Shown in pieces: positions 23,946 to 33,736 of a stretch of DNA of 64,000 nucleotides (position 1 is the first letter of the stretch; each line of letters starts with the position of its first letter). The position numbers and the translations under genes are program-made. The notes beneath the pieces are model-generated. The model worked only from the letters and a program-made list of their open reading frames with translations. It was not told the origin of the DNA and searched no databases. Source of the stretch: UBA4742 sp002403895 (GTDB lineage Bacteria; Actinomycetota; Acidimicrobiia; Acidimicrobiales; Acidimicrobilacustridaceae); NCBI GenBank assembly GCA_036823295.1, contig DAISGD010000002.1, positions 1 through 64,000 on the forward strand, given 5' to 3'.

Positions 23946-25064
23946 GGCGACGGCGGCCTCGACCACGGCGCCGGTGGCCACCAGCAACTCCTCACCCCGG
24001 TGCGGTCCGATCAGCTGGAGGCTGGCCGGCAGGCCGCCGGCCGCGGTGGGTACCGGCATGGCCAGTGCGGGGAGGCCGGTCACGTTGGCCAGTGGGGTGT
24101 GGCGGGCCAGGTCGAGAGTCAGCTCCGACGTGCCCACCGCAGGGTCGTCCAGGCGGGGGGCGAAGATCGGCAGCGTGGGCAGGGCCAACAGTTCGACCCG
24201 GTTGAACACCGAGACGAACGCCTGGGTCAGTTCGGCGGCCGCGGCCCGAGCTTCGTCCACCAGCGGCACGAAGGCGGGCGCGACGGTCAACAGCTCCGTG
24301 ACCTCGGCACCCAGGCCCTCGGGACGGGTCTCGAGCAGCTCGTGATCGGCTTCCCACAGCTCGGCGAAGTACATGCTGACGAAGGCGTCGTTGAGGCCGT
24401 CCAGCTCGGGAAGCTCGACCACCACCACCTCGAACCCGGCGGCCCTCAATGCCTCGTTGATGGCGGCTTCGATGACGGGGTCACCCAGGGTCGGAATGCG
24501 GCCGATGGTGGTGGCCGCCCCGTCCGCGGCCACAAAGCCGGGCTCGAGCAGGCGCATGCCCAGCTCGATGCCGGCCAGGTCACGCGCCAGCGGGCCGACC
24601 GAGTCGAGGCTCTTGCCCAACGGCCATACGCCCTCCACCGAGATGCGGCCGAAGGTGGTCTTGAGCCCGGCCACGCCACAACAGGCGGCGGGAATACGCA
24701 CCGACCCGCCCGTATCGGTGCCATAGGCGACGTCGGCCTCATCGGCGCCCACCGCGGCGGCCGAGCCGCTCGATGACCCACCCGGCAAGCGGTCGGGGGC
24801 CAGCGGGTTGACCGGCGTGCCGAACCACGGGTTCACCCCGGTGGGCGTCATCGCCAACTCGTTCAGGTTGACCTTGCCCACGATGCGAGCATCCGCGGCC
24901 CGGGCACCGGCCAGGCAGGGAGCGTCGCTGGCCGCCGGCTCGGCCGTGTCGGCCACCGCCCGGCACCCGGCGGTCGTCGGAATACCGGCGACATCGATGA
25001 GATCTTTGACCGCGAGACGCGGCCCCTGGCCGGAGATGTCCATACGAGTGATGAAGGTCGACAT
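23943..25064 (-). CDS. Amidase signature family enzyme
   Basis: A 373-residue amidase. The Ser-cisSer-Lys triad is visible: Lys in RLAVKDLIDVAGIPTTAG, cis-Ser in LPGGSSSGSAAAV and nucleophile Ser in YGTDTGGSVRIPAACCGVAGLK. The chain ends with TGLPALAMPVPTAAGGLPASLQLIGPHRGEELL. It is shorter than most family members (about 450-500) because the N-terminal extension is absent. It hydrolyses a carboxamide of unknown structure. ATG at 25064 fits a leaderless promoter; the open frame upstream has no protein-like composition. Confidence 0.92.
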   Translation of the reverse strand: MSTFITRMDISGQGPRLAVKDLIDVAGIPTTAGCRAVADTAEPAASDAPCLAGARAADARIVGKVNLNELAMTPTGVNPWFGTPVNPLAPDRLPGGSSSGSAAAVGADEADVAYGTDTGGSVRIPAACCGVAGLKTTFGRISVEGVWPLGKSLDSVGPLARDLAGIELGMRLLEPGFVAADGAATTIGRIPTLGDPVIEAAINEALRAAGFEVVVVELPELDGLNDAFVSMYFAELWEADHELLETRPEGLGAEVTELLTVAPAFVPLVDEARAAAAELTQAFVSVFNRVELLALPTLPIFAPRLDDPAVGTSELTLDLARHTPLANVTGLPALAMPVPTAAGGLPASLQLIGPHRGEELLVATGAVVEAAVA

Positions 25065-25070
25065 GGCGCG

Positions 25071-25076
25071 AACGTA
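25071..25076 (-). promoter_or_regulatory. Leaderless -10 box of the amidase gene
   Basis: On the minus strand TACGTT lies six bases before the ATG at 25064, with no ribosome-binding site. This supports the chosen start. Confidence 0.5.
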
Positions 25077-25098
25077 CCGCGCCCCCCGGTTGGGTGGA

Positions 25099-25117
25099 GA
25101 AACCGGCCCTAGCCGGT
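25099..25117 (-). terminator. Hairpin after mazG
   Basis: On the minus strand ACCGGC (25117-25112), loop TAGG, then GCCGGT (25107-25102) followed by TTTCT. A six-pair GC-rich stem with a short U-rich tail, about 115 bases downstream of the mazG stop and before the amidase promoter. Confidence 0.4.
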
Positions 25118-25230
25118 CAGCGACGGGGTTGGGGCGACCGGCTGAGCCGCGGGCGGCGCCGTGTGGGGGACGTCGACCACGACCCGGACCCGACCCGCCG
25201 CCGGACCCGCACAGGAACGCCAAGCCCTGG

Positions 25231-26583
25231 TCAGCCCCGCCGCTCGGCTTGTCGCACCCGGTCGCGATAGGCCATGACGGTGGCCCGCAACGCATCCTCT
25301 GGGTCGAGACCGGCGCGCCGGGCCCGCTCGACCAGAGCGAAGAGCGCTTCGCCCAGATCGTTCCCCATCCCGTCCCCCGTCGAGAGCTCGTCGCCCATTG
25401 CCTCGTCGAGGCCCAGGGTCATCGCCTTCTTCTGCACCTTGAGGGCGAACAGCAGCGCCGGCAGGGCTGCCGGGATGCCGTCGAAAACGCTGTCGCGGCC
25501 CTTCTCCGCTTTCTTGAGCTGCTCCCAGTTGGCCACCACGTCGTCGGCTCCGGAGACCTCGACATCGCCGAACACGTGAGGATGGCGAGACCGCAACTTG
25601 TCGTGCACGGTGCGGGCCACGTCGGCCAGGGTGAACTGCCCCTCCTCGGCAGCCAGGGTGGCGTGGAACACGACCTGGAACAACAGGTCGCCCAGTTCCT
25701 CTTCGAGATGCTCGTAGCCCACGCCGCCCTCCACATCGAGACCGTCGATGGCTTCGAGGACCTCGTAGCTCTCCTCCAACAGGTGACGGCGCAGCGAGGC
25801 ATGGGTCTGCTCGCGGTCCCACGGGCATTCCTGGCGCAAGGTGGCCACCAGCTCGACGAAGCGCTCCATCTCGGCGGCCACCGGCGCGGCCAGCGCGGGC
25901 AGGTAGAGCGACGTGAGGTGGTCGGGGCGCACGGTGCGGTCGAGCTCGACCCACGGCACCTCGAACACGGCCTCGTCGGGCAGGCCCAGCCGTTGCAGCA
26001 CCACCACGGTGGCGGCGGCCTCGAGGCACGGGTCGATTCCGCCGTCGAGGGCGAGCTTGACGTTGGACAGTACCTGGGGCGAGTCGCATTGGGCCACCAG
26101 CAGCGGGCCGCGCTGCCCCGCCGCCTCGACCTCGAAGCGCTGCCCGTCGACCACTCGCACCGACGCGGCGATGGGGTCGACCCCGAGGCGCACCCACGCC
26201 AGGTCCAGGAACGACAGCGCCGGCACCACCTCGACGTCCAGGCCCGCCTCGGCTTCGCCCGAGGCCATCGCTACCAGCTGTTCGACGGTGCGCTCGGCCA
26301 CGATGGGCGAGCCGGGCACGACGTAGGCCAGCTCGGCGCCGTCGGGCAGAGCACCGGTCATCTCCACCAGTTCGGCGACGATGCGTTCGTAGACACGGGT
26401 CAGAGTGGCCTCGGCGTCATAGACGTGATCGAACGACTCCGCACCGTTGGCCACCTCAGCGGCGGGATGGCGGACGGTGCGCAACACCACCCGGTCGGCG
26501 CGCGCCAGCCGGTCGAGTGTCCCCGTCGTCACCAGGTCGGGACCGGCTGGCCCCAATCCCAGGACGACGATTCGGGCGGTCAC
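25231..26583 (-). CDS. mazG: MazG nucleotide pyrophosphohydrolase with N-terminal tetrapyrrole-methylase-like domain
   Basis: A 450-residue YabN-type fusion. Residues 1-220 are a TP-methylase-like domain (ARIVVLGLGPAGPDLVTTGTL, YVVPGSPIVAERTVEQL). Residues 235-450 are MazG (FVELVATLRQECPWDREQTHASLRRHLLEESYEVLEAI, EELGDLLFQVVFHATLAAEEG, VANWEQLKKAEKGRDSVFDGI). EExxE/ExxD metal motifs in both MazG helices are intact. It hydrolyses NTPs to NMPs and removes aberrant nucleotides. GTG at 26583. It sits beside the SurA-like gene and mfd, as in mycobacteria. Confidence 0.95.
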   Translation of the reverse strand: MTARIVVLGLGPAGPDLVTTGTLDRLARADRVVLRTVRHPAAEVANGAESFDHVYDAEATLTRVYERIVAELVEMTGALPDGAELAYVVPGSPIVAERTVEQLVAMASGEAEAGLDVEVVPALSFLDLAWVRLGVDPIAASVRVVDGQRFEVEAAGQRGPLLVAQCDSPQVLSNVKLALDGGIDPCLEAAATVVVLQRLGLPDEAVFEVPWVELDRTVRPDHLTSLYLPALAAPVAAEMERFVELVATLRQECPWDREQTHASLRRHLLEESYEVLEAIDGLDVEGGVGYEHLEEELGDLLFQVVFHATLAAEEGQFTLADVARTVHDKLRSRHPHVFGDVEVSGADDVVANWEQLKKAEKGRDSVFDGIPAALPALLFALKVQKKAMTLGLDEAMGDELSTGDGMGNDLGEALFALVERARRAGLDPEDALRATVMAYRDRVRQAERRG

Positions 26584-26592
26584 CGCGTGACG

Positions 26593-27804
26593 CTAGGGCG
26601 TGGTCGACGGGGTGTTGGAGCCCCCGAGTTGCCCGAGCTGGTCCGGGGTGAGCGTGGTGTCGCCGGTCGACGGTGTGGTGGTGGTGGACGTGGCGCCGGC
26701 GGGCGGGACGACGGTCCCCTGCTCCTTGTCCCACGAGCCGTACTGGGGATCGACGGTGACGTCGGCCGCCTTGGCCGCCCCGTTCAGCCACTCCTGGAAC
26801 GCGGCGCGGGCCCGTTGGGTGATGCCGGTCTTGAGCTGGTCCTTGGCTTCGTCGAAGGTGAGATCGCCGCGGCTGCGCACCAACACGATGTGGTAGCCGT
26901 ACTCGGTCTTGACCAGCCCGCCGACCTGGCCCACCGGCTGGGCAGCGATGGCGTCGTCGAACGCCTTGACCTTGTAGCTACCCAGGGCGGCACAGCCGAG
27001 GTCGCCGCCCTTGGCTCCGCTCTGGGTGTCACTGGAGCCGGTCTTGGCCAGGGTGGCGAAGTCGGCGCCGCTGGCCAGTTGCTTGGCCAGGTCGTCGGCC
27101 TTGGTCTTGGCCGTGGCGTAGTCGGCGTCAGGCGGCGGGGTGGTGGCACCGGTGTTCGGGTCCTGGGTGGGGCCGTTGCCGGCCAGGACCAAGATGTGGC
27201 TCACGCACGCCTGGTTCTTGTACTGGTCGATCGTCTTGTCGTACTCGGCTTTGAGGGCCTCGTCGGTGGAGAGTTGTTTGGTGTAGTCGTTTTGCAGGGC
27301 GAGGATGTTGGCCACCCCTTCGATCAGCGCCGGCTTGAACGAGCCGAGATCATCAAGGGCCTGCTGGCCCGAGCCGTCATCGGCCGGCGCCTGGCCCTGG
27401 GTGGTGGCTTGGGCCGAGGTCAGGTCCTGGGCCAGGAGCTTCTCGGCTTGGGCACGATCGTCATCGGTGACGGTGAGACCCCGATTGGTGACCTCCTGGG
27501 AAGCGATGTCAAAGCTGACCTGCTGGTTGAGCACCTGGGTGGTGAAGTCGGTCGAGTAGGTGCCGGGCGCCGATCCCTCAGTACTGAGCGCCGAGCTGCC
27601 GTCCGAGCCCTTGAGCTTGGCCACATAGGTCTTGCTGGCGGCGATGGCGGCGAGCCGGTCTTGGAAGGCCTTGTTGGAGAGCGTGGAGCCGCTGACCACC
27701 AACGCGTCGCCGCTGACGTTCGACGAGGAGCAGGCCGAGACGCCCAAGGCGAGGGCGAGGAGCAGGGCAAGGGCGGCGTATGGGGCGTTTCGGAGGCGAG
27801 TCAC
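26593..27804 (-). CDS. SurA/PrsA-like peptidyl-prolyl isomerase lipoprotein
   Basis: A 403-residue secreted chaperone. A signal peptide ends in lipobox VSAC (ALALLLALALGVSACSSS). A SurA N-terminal helical domain follows (LSNKAFQDRLAAIAASKTYVAKL to LALQNDYTKQLSTDEALKAEYDKTI), then a parvulin domain (ACVSHILVLAG, KADDLAKQLASGADFATLAKTGSSDTQSGAKGGDLGC, KTEYGYHIVLVRSRGDLTFDEAK). The tail is a Thr/Ser-rich stretch (TTTTPSTGDTT). GTG at 27804 gives the clean signal peptide; the frame is open far upstream within mfd antisense. It fills the place of lpqU-like genes near mfd. Confidence 0.9.
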   Translation of the reverse strand: MTRLRNAPYAALALLLALALGVSACSSSNVSGDALVVSGSTLSNKAFQDRLAAIAASKTYVAKLKGSDGSSALSTEGSAPGTYSTDFTTQVLNQQVSFDIASQEVTNRGLTVTDDDRAQAEKLLAQDLTSAQATTQGQAPADDGSGQQALDDLGSFKPALIEGVANILALQNDYTKQLSTDEALKAEYDKTIDQYKNQACVSHILVLAGNGPTQDPNTGATTPPPDADYATAKTKADDLAKQLASGADFATLAKTGSSDTQSGAKGGDLGCAALGSYKVKAFDDAIAAQPVGQVGGLVKTEYGYHIVLVRSRGDLTFDEAKDQLKTGITQRARAAFQEWLNGAAKAADVTVDPQYGSWDKEQGTVVPPAGATSTTTTPSTGDTTLTPDQLGQLGGSNTPSTTP

Positions 27805-27917
27805 AAGGGACCTGAGCCTACGGAACGACGCCTGCGGGTACCAGTCACGACCGGCGGGACGGGGTCGGCCGGACCAGCACGTGGCTTGATGCAGCGGATC
27901 CGCCACGACTATTGCCT

Positions 27918-30900
27918 TCACGCCACATCCTCGGCGGGTACGAGTTCGCGCAGGGCGGCGATGACGGTGGTGACGCTGTCGGCCGCGGTTTTCACCGGGA
28001 GTTGGAGCTGACCACTGTCCTCCTTGTAGACCGTGTCCTGGTAGAGCCGCTTGAGTCGGATCGTCTTGCTCGTCGACAGCATGAGGGGCGCCACCCGGGC
28101 CACGTACTTGGGGCCGCCGAAGGCTGGGCCCTTGGTCACCGTCACCTCCCGCACGCCGGTGCGCACGCACTCCGCTCGCAGGGTCGCCACCTCCAACAGG
28201 GAATCGGCCTGGGTCGGGACGGGGCCGTAGCGGTCCTCCCACTCGGCCCGGATGTCGGCCACCTCGGCCTCCGTGGTGACGGCGGCCAGGCGCCGGTAGG
28301 CCTCCAAGCGCAGCTCCTCCTTGCCCACGTACGCCGGCGGCAGGCTGGCGTCGAGCGGCAGCTCCAGCTTGATCTCGGCCGGCTGGCGCACCTCCTCGCC
28401 TTTCAGCTCGGCTACCGCCTCGGTCACCATCTGGCAATACAGGTCGTAGCCCACGGCGGCGATGTGGCCCGACTGGCCGGTGCCCAACAGGTTGCCGGCA
28501 CCGCGGATCTCCAGGTCGCGCATGGCGATCTTGAACCCCGAGCCCAGCTCGGTGGACTCGCCGATGGTCTTGAGCCGCTCGTAGGCCTCCTCGGTCAGCG
28601 CCATGTCGGGCGGCACGAACAGGTAGGCGTAGGCCCGCGACCCGGCCCGACCCACCCGGCCCCGCAGCTGGTGCATCTGCCCGAGGCCCAACAGGTCGGC
28701 CCGGTCCACCACCAACGTGTTGACCGTGGGCATGTCGATCCCCGACTCGATGATGGTGGTGCACACCAACACGTCGTACTCCCCCTCCCAGAAGTCGAGC
28801 ATGACCCGCTCCAGGCTGCCCTCGTCCATCTGCCCGTGGGCGATGGCCACCCGCGCCTCGGGCACCAGAGCCCGCAGCTCGGCCGCCACCTTGTCGATGT
28901 CCTGTACCCGGTTGTGCACGAAGAACACCTGGCCCTCGCGCAGCAGCTCGCGCCGGATCGCTTCGCCTGCCGCCCGCTCGTCGTATTCGCCCACATAGGT
29001 GAGGATGGGCTGACGCTCGGCCGGGGGGGTGTTGAGCAGGGTCAGGTCCCGGATGCCGGTGAGGCTCATCTCCAACGTGCGGGGGATGGGGGTGGCGGTG
29101 AGGGTCAACACGTCGACGTCGGCCCGCAGCTGCTTGATGGACTCCTTGTGCGACACGCCGAAGCGCTGCTCCTCGTCCACCACCAACAGACCCAGGTCCT
29201 TGAAGGCGATGTCGGCTGACAGCAGCCGGTGGGTGCCGATGACCACATCGACCTCACCGCTGGTCAGTCCCTCGGCCACCTTGCGGGCCTGGGCGTTGGT
29301 GAGGAAGCGGCTCAGTACCTCGACCCGCACCGGGTAACCGGCGAAGCGGTCGCCGAACGTCTGGTAGTGCTGCTGGGCCAACAGCGTGGTCGGCACCAGC
29401 ACCGCCGCCTGGCGCCCGTCCTGCACCGCCTTGAACACGGCCCGCAACGCCACCTCGGTCTTGCCGAAACCAACATCGCCGCATACCAGGCGGTCCATGG
29501 GCACGGTGCGTTCCATGTCGCCTTTGACGTCGTCGATGGCGACGCCCTGGTCGGGGGTCAGCTCGAAGGGGAAGGCCTCCTCCAGCTCGTGCTGCCACGG
29601 CGTGTCGGGCGCGAAGGCGTGTCCCGGAGTGTGCACCCGGGTCTGGTAGAGCACCACCAGTTCCTGGGCGATCTCGGCCACCGCCGAGCGGACTTTGGCC
29701 TTGGCCTTGGACCAGTCCCCCCCGCCCATGCGGCTGAGGCTGGGCGACTCGCCGCCGGTGTAGTGGCGCACCGCGTCGATCTGGTCGGACGGGACGTACA
29801 GCTTGTCGTCGCCGCGGTACTCGAGCAGCAGATAGTCCCGCTCGACGCCACCGATGGCCCGCTTCACCATGCCGCCGTAGCGGGCCACCCCGTGCTGGTA
29901 GTGCACGACATAGTCGCCCGGCTTGAGATCTTCGAAGAAGCCCTGGGCCTCACGGCGGCGGGGCCGGGCCCGGCGATGCGCACGGCGGCGGCCGGTCACG
30001 TCGGATTCGGCCAGTACGGCCAGCTTCACCGTCGGCAACAAGAAGCCCCGCTCGAGCGGCTGCACCACGATCGAGCCGCCGGGCTGGGTGAGGTCCCGCT
30101 CACCCGTCGAATCCAGCGCCAGGTGGACGCCCTCGTCACCCAACAGGGTGGCGATACGCCCGGCGGTGCCGGCGCCGTCAGCGGCCACCACCACCCGGTA
30201 GCCGTCGGCCAGCATCTCATTGAGCTGGCGGACCAGACCGCTGCCGTCGCCGACCACCGGCGGCCACCCGGCGGCGGCCACCGTGGCCACGTCCGGTCCC
30301 TCGGGGGCGGTGGTGATGGTCCACGCCGGGGCCTGGGTGTGGGCCAGCAACTGGTCGAAGGGCAGGTGCAGAGACGGGAACGTCAACCCCTCCGCCCCCC
30401 AGGTGACGGCGAGGGTGCCGGCCAGGTCGGCCTCCTCGGCCAGGATGTCGGCGGCCCGGTCGCGCATGCGGCGGGGGTCGACCAGCAGCACCTGGGCGTC
30501 GGGCTCGAGCAGGTCGAACAAGGTGTGCTCGCCCTCGGTGAGCCACGGCAACCACGACTCCATCCCGTCGAAGGTGAGCCCGCCACTGAGTCGCTCCCAC
30601 TGCTCCCGGCCCCACGGCTCGCGGCCCACCAGCGCCTCGGCCCGCTGGCGCACCTCCTCGGTGGCCAGCAGCTCCCGGCACGGGAACAACTCGACCTCGG
30701 CCCGGTCGATGGTGGAACGCTGGTCGGCGACGGAGAACTCGGTGAGGCGGTCGACCTCGTCGCCCCACAGGTCGATGCGCACCGGGGCGTCGGCGGTCGA
30801 CGGGAACACGTCCACGATCGACCCTCGCACCGCCACTTCGCCGCGATGTTCGACGAGTTCCTCACGGCGATAGCCGGCCGCCACCAGCTCGGCCACCAGC

Positions 30901-31412
30901 GCCGTCGGGTCGAGCTGGTCACCGTGGCCGATCACGATCGGCTCGGTGTCTTCGACGTGGGGCCCAAGGCGCTGCACGAGGGCGCGCACCGAGGCCACCA
31001 CCACCCGGGGGGCACCCCGGCCCCGCTCGCCGTCGGAGCCACGGCCGCCGTTGCGCAGATGCCACATGGTCCGGAGGCGCCGACCCATCACCTCGACGCT
31101 GGGGCTCACCCGCTCGAACGGCAGCGTCTCCCACGCCGGGAACAGGTCCACCTCGTCGGGGCCGAGGAAGGCCCCCAGGTCATGGGCCAGGCGCTCGGCG
31201 TCGGCCGAGGTGGGTACGGCCACCACGATGGGTTGGCGGCTGGTGAGGTGAGCCAGGCCCGCCACCACGACGGCCCGGGCCGGCTCGGGTACGGCCAGCA
31301 CCGCGCTCGATGTGCCCAGCACCTGGGTGAGGGCCGGCTCGTCGCGCAACAGCCCGGGCAGGGCGCCGAGTGCGAGCGTCACATCGATCGTGGAGGGGGA
31401 CGGCGGGGGCAT
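27918..31412 (-). CDS. mfd: Transcription-repair coupling factor Mfd
   Basis: A 1164-residue superfamily-2 DNA translocase that removes stalled RNA polymerase and recruits UvrA. Order: UvrB-homology region (AWETLPFERVSPSVEVMGRRL, GSIVDVFPSTADAPVRIDLWGDEVDRL), the RNA polymerase interaction domain (LKPGDYVVHYQHGVARYGGMV, YRGDDKLYVPSDQIDAVRHY), Walker A CGDVGFGKTEVALRA, DEEQ box VVDEEQRFGVSHKE, TRG motif TATPIPRTLEMSLTGIRDL, motif VI GRVGRAGSRAYAYLF and the C-terminal TRCF domain. Full length. It faces the KimA-like gene across 242 bases. Confidence 0.98.
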   Translation of the reverse strand: MPPPSPSTIDVTLALGALPGLLRDEPALTQVLGTSSAVLAVPEPARAVVVAGLAHLTSRQPIVVAVPTSADAERLAHDLGAFLGPDEVDLFPAWETLPFERVSPSVEVMGRRLRTMWHLRNGGRGSDGERGRGAPRVVVASVRALVQRLGPHVEDTEPIVIGHGDQLDPTALVAELVAAGYRREELVEHRGEVAVRGSIVDVFPSTADAPVRIDLWGDEVDRLTEFSVADQRSTIDRAEVELFPCRELLATEEVRQRAEALVGREPWGREQWERLSGGLTFDGMESWLPWLTEGEHTLFDLLEPDAQVLLVDPRRMRDRAADILAEEADLAGTLAVTWGAEGLTFPSLHLPFDQLLAHTQAPAWTITTAPEGPDVATVAAAGWPPVVGDGSGLVRQLNEMLADGYRVVVAADGAGTAGRIATLLGDEGVHLALDSTGERDLTQPGGSIVVQPLERGFLLPTVKLAVLAESDVTGRRRAHRRARPRRREAQGFFEDLKPGDYVVHYQHGVARYGGMVKRAIGGVERDYLLLEYRGDDKLYVPSDQIDAVRHYTGGESPSLSRMGGGDWSKAKAKVRSAVAEIAQELVVLYQTRVHTPGHAFAPDTPWQHELEEAFPFELTPDQGVAIDDVKGDMERTVPMDRLVCGDVGFGKTEVALRAVFKAVQDGRQAAVLVPTTLLAQQHYQTFGDRFAGYPVRVEVLSRFLTNAQARKVAEGLTSGEVDVVIGTHRLLSADIAFKDLGLLVVDEEQRFGVSHKESIKQLRADVDVLTLTATPIPRTLEMSLTGIRDLTLLNTPPAERQPILTYVGEYDERAAGEAIRRELLREGQVFFVHNRVQDIDKVAAELRALVPEARVAIAHGQMDEGSLERVMLDFWEGEYDVLVCTTIIESGIDMPTVNTLVVDRADLLGLGQMHQLRGRVGRAGSRAYAYLFVPPDMALTEEAYERLKTIGESTELGSGFKIAMRDLEIRGAGNLLGTGQSGHIAAVGYDLYCQMVTEAVAELKGEEVRQPAEIKLELPLDASLPPAYVGKEELRLEAYRRLAAVTTEAEVADIRAEWEDRYGPVPTQADSLLEVATLRAECVRTGVREVTVTKGPAFGGPKYVARVAPLMLSTSKTIRLKRLYQDTVYKEDSGQLQLPVKTAADSVTTVIAALRELVPAEDVA

Positions 31413-31654
31413 GGGCCTCGAGACAAACGAAGGAGCGGTGGACGCGCGGCGTTGCCACCCGATCGCGATCAGGTGGGAGGGTCAGCGCTCACGCTACCGG
31501 CCGGGTCGCGGACCGCTCGCAACCGGTGAAGCAATCGCACGGCATCCGTGCCATTCCGGGGTCCTGAGCGGTGACCCATGCCACAAGAGAGGCGCGCTAA
31601 CAACGCGTCAAGATCAACCGGATCTATCCTTTGGGTCATGAGGCCTCTTGTTGA

Positions 31655-33736
31655 ATGGGTGCCATGGCCAAAGGCTCCCTGACGCAAGACCGATCGGCCA
31701 TCCAACCGCTCCCCCCCACCCCCAAGGTCGACATTCCCGAGTCCCGGGGTTTCCGCTTCAAGTCGAAGGTCCTGGGCAAAGCCCTGACCAACGACCAACT
31801 CGAGCACGAGCGGCTGGGCAAGCCCACTGCCCTCGCCGTGTTCGCCTCCGACGCCCTGTCGTCCACCGCGTACGCCAGCGAGGAGATCCTACGCACGCTG
31901 CTCGGCATCGGCGTCGTCGGCGGCATCGGCGCCCTGGCGTTCGGGTACGTGATGCCGATCACGATCGCCATGGTCGTCGTCCTGGTGATCCTGGTGTTCA
32001 GCTACCGCCAGACGATCAAGGCCTACCCGTCGGCCGGCGGCGCGTACATCGTCACCAAGGACAACCTCGGGTTGATCCCGGCCCAGGTGGCCGGCGTGGC
32101 GTTGCTCACCGACTACATCCTCACCGTGGCGGTCTCGGTCTCGGCCGGTGTGGCCGCCCTCTACTCGGCGTTCGAGGTCCTGCGGCCCTTTCGGGTGCCC
32201 ATCGCCGTGGCCTTCATCGCCGTCATCGCGGTGGGCAACCTGCGGGGGGTGAAGGAGTCGGGCAAGCTCTTCGCCCTCCCGACCTACGCCTTCGTCCTGG
32301 CCATGTTCGCCATGATCTCCACCGGCGTGTACCGGTCGGTCTTCGGCGGCGGGCTCGAGCACGTCGTGCCGGCCGACCCAGCCGTCCTCGAGCTGACGGG
32401 AACGGTCGGCGTCTTCCTCATCTTGCACGCGTTCGCCTCGGGCGGCGCGGCCATGACCGGAGTCGAGGCCATCTCCAACGGGGTCCCCGCGTTCAAGAAG
32501 GTGGAATGGAAAAACGCCCGCGAGACCCTCACGATCATGGGTCTCCTGCTGGGCATCATGTTCATTGGCATCTCGTGGCTGGCGGCCAAGATGCAAATCG
32601 TCCCCAGCGAGAGCCAGACCGTGATCGCCCAGGCCGCGCAGGCCATCTACGGCAACAGCGCCGTGGGCCACGCCCTGTTCCTGTTCACCCAGGCCGCGAC
32701 GATGTTCATCTTGGTACTGGCGGCCAACACCAGCTTCGCCGACTTCCCCCGCCTGGCCAGTTTCCACGCCGACGACGCGTTCATGCCCAAGCAGCTGACC
32801 AAGCGGGGACACCGCCTCGTCTTCTCCAACGGCATCATCGCCCTGGCCGTCGCGGGGGCGATCCCCGTCATCATCTTCCAGGCCGATGTCAGCCACCTGA
32901 TCCCGCTCTATGCCATCGGCGTGTTCACCTCGTTCACCCTGTCGCAGGCCGGCATGGCCAAGAAGCACATCAAGGACAGGGAGCCCCGCTGGCGGTTGGG
33001 TCTGTTCGTCAACGGCCTGGGGGCGTTCGCCACCGGTCTGGTGACCATCGTGATCGCCATCACCAAGTTCACCCACGGGGCCTGGTTCGTGATGGTCCTG
33101 GTCCCGGTCATGGTGGTCCTGCTGGTGCGCCTCAACCACGCCTACGAATCCGAGAAGGAAGAGCTCGAGGACGAAGCCCACAAGGCCGCCGAGGCGCCGA
33201 TCCTGCGCTACCACTCGGTGATCGTGCTGGTCGAACAGCTCGACCAGAGCTCGGCCCGGGCCATTCAGTACGCCCGCACCCTCACCCCCGACGATCTCAA
33301 GGCGGTCCACTTCGCTACCGACGGACACAAGGCCGAGGGGCTGGCCGACGAGTGGGCCACCCTCGGCCTGTCGCGCCTGCCGCTGGAGATCGTCGAATGC
33401 CCCGACCGGCGCATCAACCGGGCCGTGCTCGAAGTGGTGGCCGAAGCGGTGGCCGACGGCAACACCGAGGTGAGCGTGCTCATCCCCCGGCGCGAGTACT
33501 CCAAGTTCTGGCACCGGTTCCTGCATGACCACACCGCCGATTCGATCGCCAAGACGCTCACCGACGTGCCCCACGCCAACGTGACCTTCGTGCCCTACCA
33601 CCTGGGCAAGCGCTCGGCCGCGGCCAAGGTCGCCGCCGAACTCGTGGGTGGAATCGAGGCGGCCGAGAACGTCTTCACCAACGCCCCCGGACCCGGGGAC
33701 ACCAACGACAGCCAGTCGAACGGGAGCCCCGCGTGA
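31655..33736 (+). CDS. KimA-like APC-superfamily potassium transporter
   Basis: A 693-residue permease. Residues about 55-470 hold twelve predicted helices, with the KimA-family start ALAVFASDALSSTAYASEEIL and FSYRQTIKAYPSAGGAYIVTKDNLG. Residues about 490-680 form a cytosolic C-terminal USP-like domain (HSVIVLVEQLDQSSARAIQYARTLTPDDLKAVHFA, VSVLIPRREYSKFWHRFLHDHT). KimA imports K+ with protons and is inhibited by c-di-AMP in Firmicutes; by homology only. ATG at 31655 or 31664 are both possible. TATCCT at 31625-31630 could be its -10 box. No c-di-AMP riboswitch was recognised upstream. Confidence 0.9.
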   Translation: MGAMAKGSLTQDRSAIQPLPPTPKVDIPESRGFRFKSKVLGKALTNDQLEHERLGKPTALAVFASDALSSTAYASEEILRTLLGIGVVGGIGALAFGYVMPITIAMVVVLVILVFSYRQTIKAYPSAGGAYIVTKDNLGLIPAQVAGVALLTDYILTVAVSVSAGVAALYSAFEVLRPFRVPIAVAFIAVIAVGNLRGVKESGKLFALPTYAFVLAMFAMISTGVYRSVFGGGLEHVVPADPAVLELTGTVGVFLILHAFASGGAAMTGVEAISNGVPAFKKVEWKNARETLTIMGLLLGIMFIGISWLAAKMQIVPSESQTVIAQAAQAIYGNSAVGHALFLFTQAATMFILVLAANTSFADFPRLASFHADDAFMPKQLTKRGHRLVFSNGIIALAVAGAIPVIIFQADVSHLIPLYAIGVFTSFTLSQAGMAKKHIKDREPRWRLGLFVNGLGAFATGLVTIVIAITKFTHGAWFVMVLVPVMVVLLVRLNHAYESEKEELEDEAHKAAEAPILRYHSVIVLVEQLDQSSARAIQYARTLTPDDLKAVHFATDGHKAEGLADEWATLGLSRLPLEIVECPDRRINRAVLEVVAEAVADGNTEVSVLIPRREYSKFWHRFLHDHTADSIAKTLTDVPHANVTFVPYHLGKRSAAAKVAAELVGGIEAAENVFTNAPGPGDTNDSQSNGSPA

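Noticed and set aside
25109..25230. A longer frame running past the mazG stop, suggesting a MazG frameshift
   Set aside because: MazG is complete to its usual C-terminus, and the extra frame is low-complexity Pro/Ala/Val. A hairpin typical of a terminator lies in the gap.
24808..28011. A 1067-codon plus-strand open frame antisense to the amidase, mazG and SurA-like genes
   Set aside because: Its translation is rich in His, Gly, Arg and Gln, with no domain pattern, as expected from the reverse strand of GC-rich coding DNA. Clear genes lie on the opposite strand.
31413..31654. c-di-AMP riboswitch before the KimA-like gene
   Set aside because: KimA genes often carry a ydaO-type riboswitch, so the 242-base region was read for it, but the conserved core segments were not found. 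Only a possible -10 box remains.
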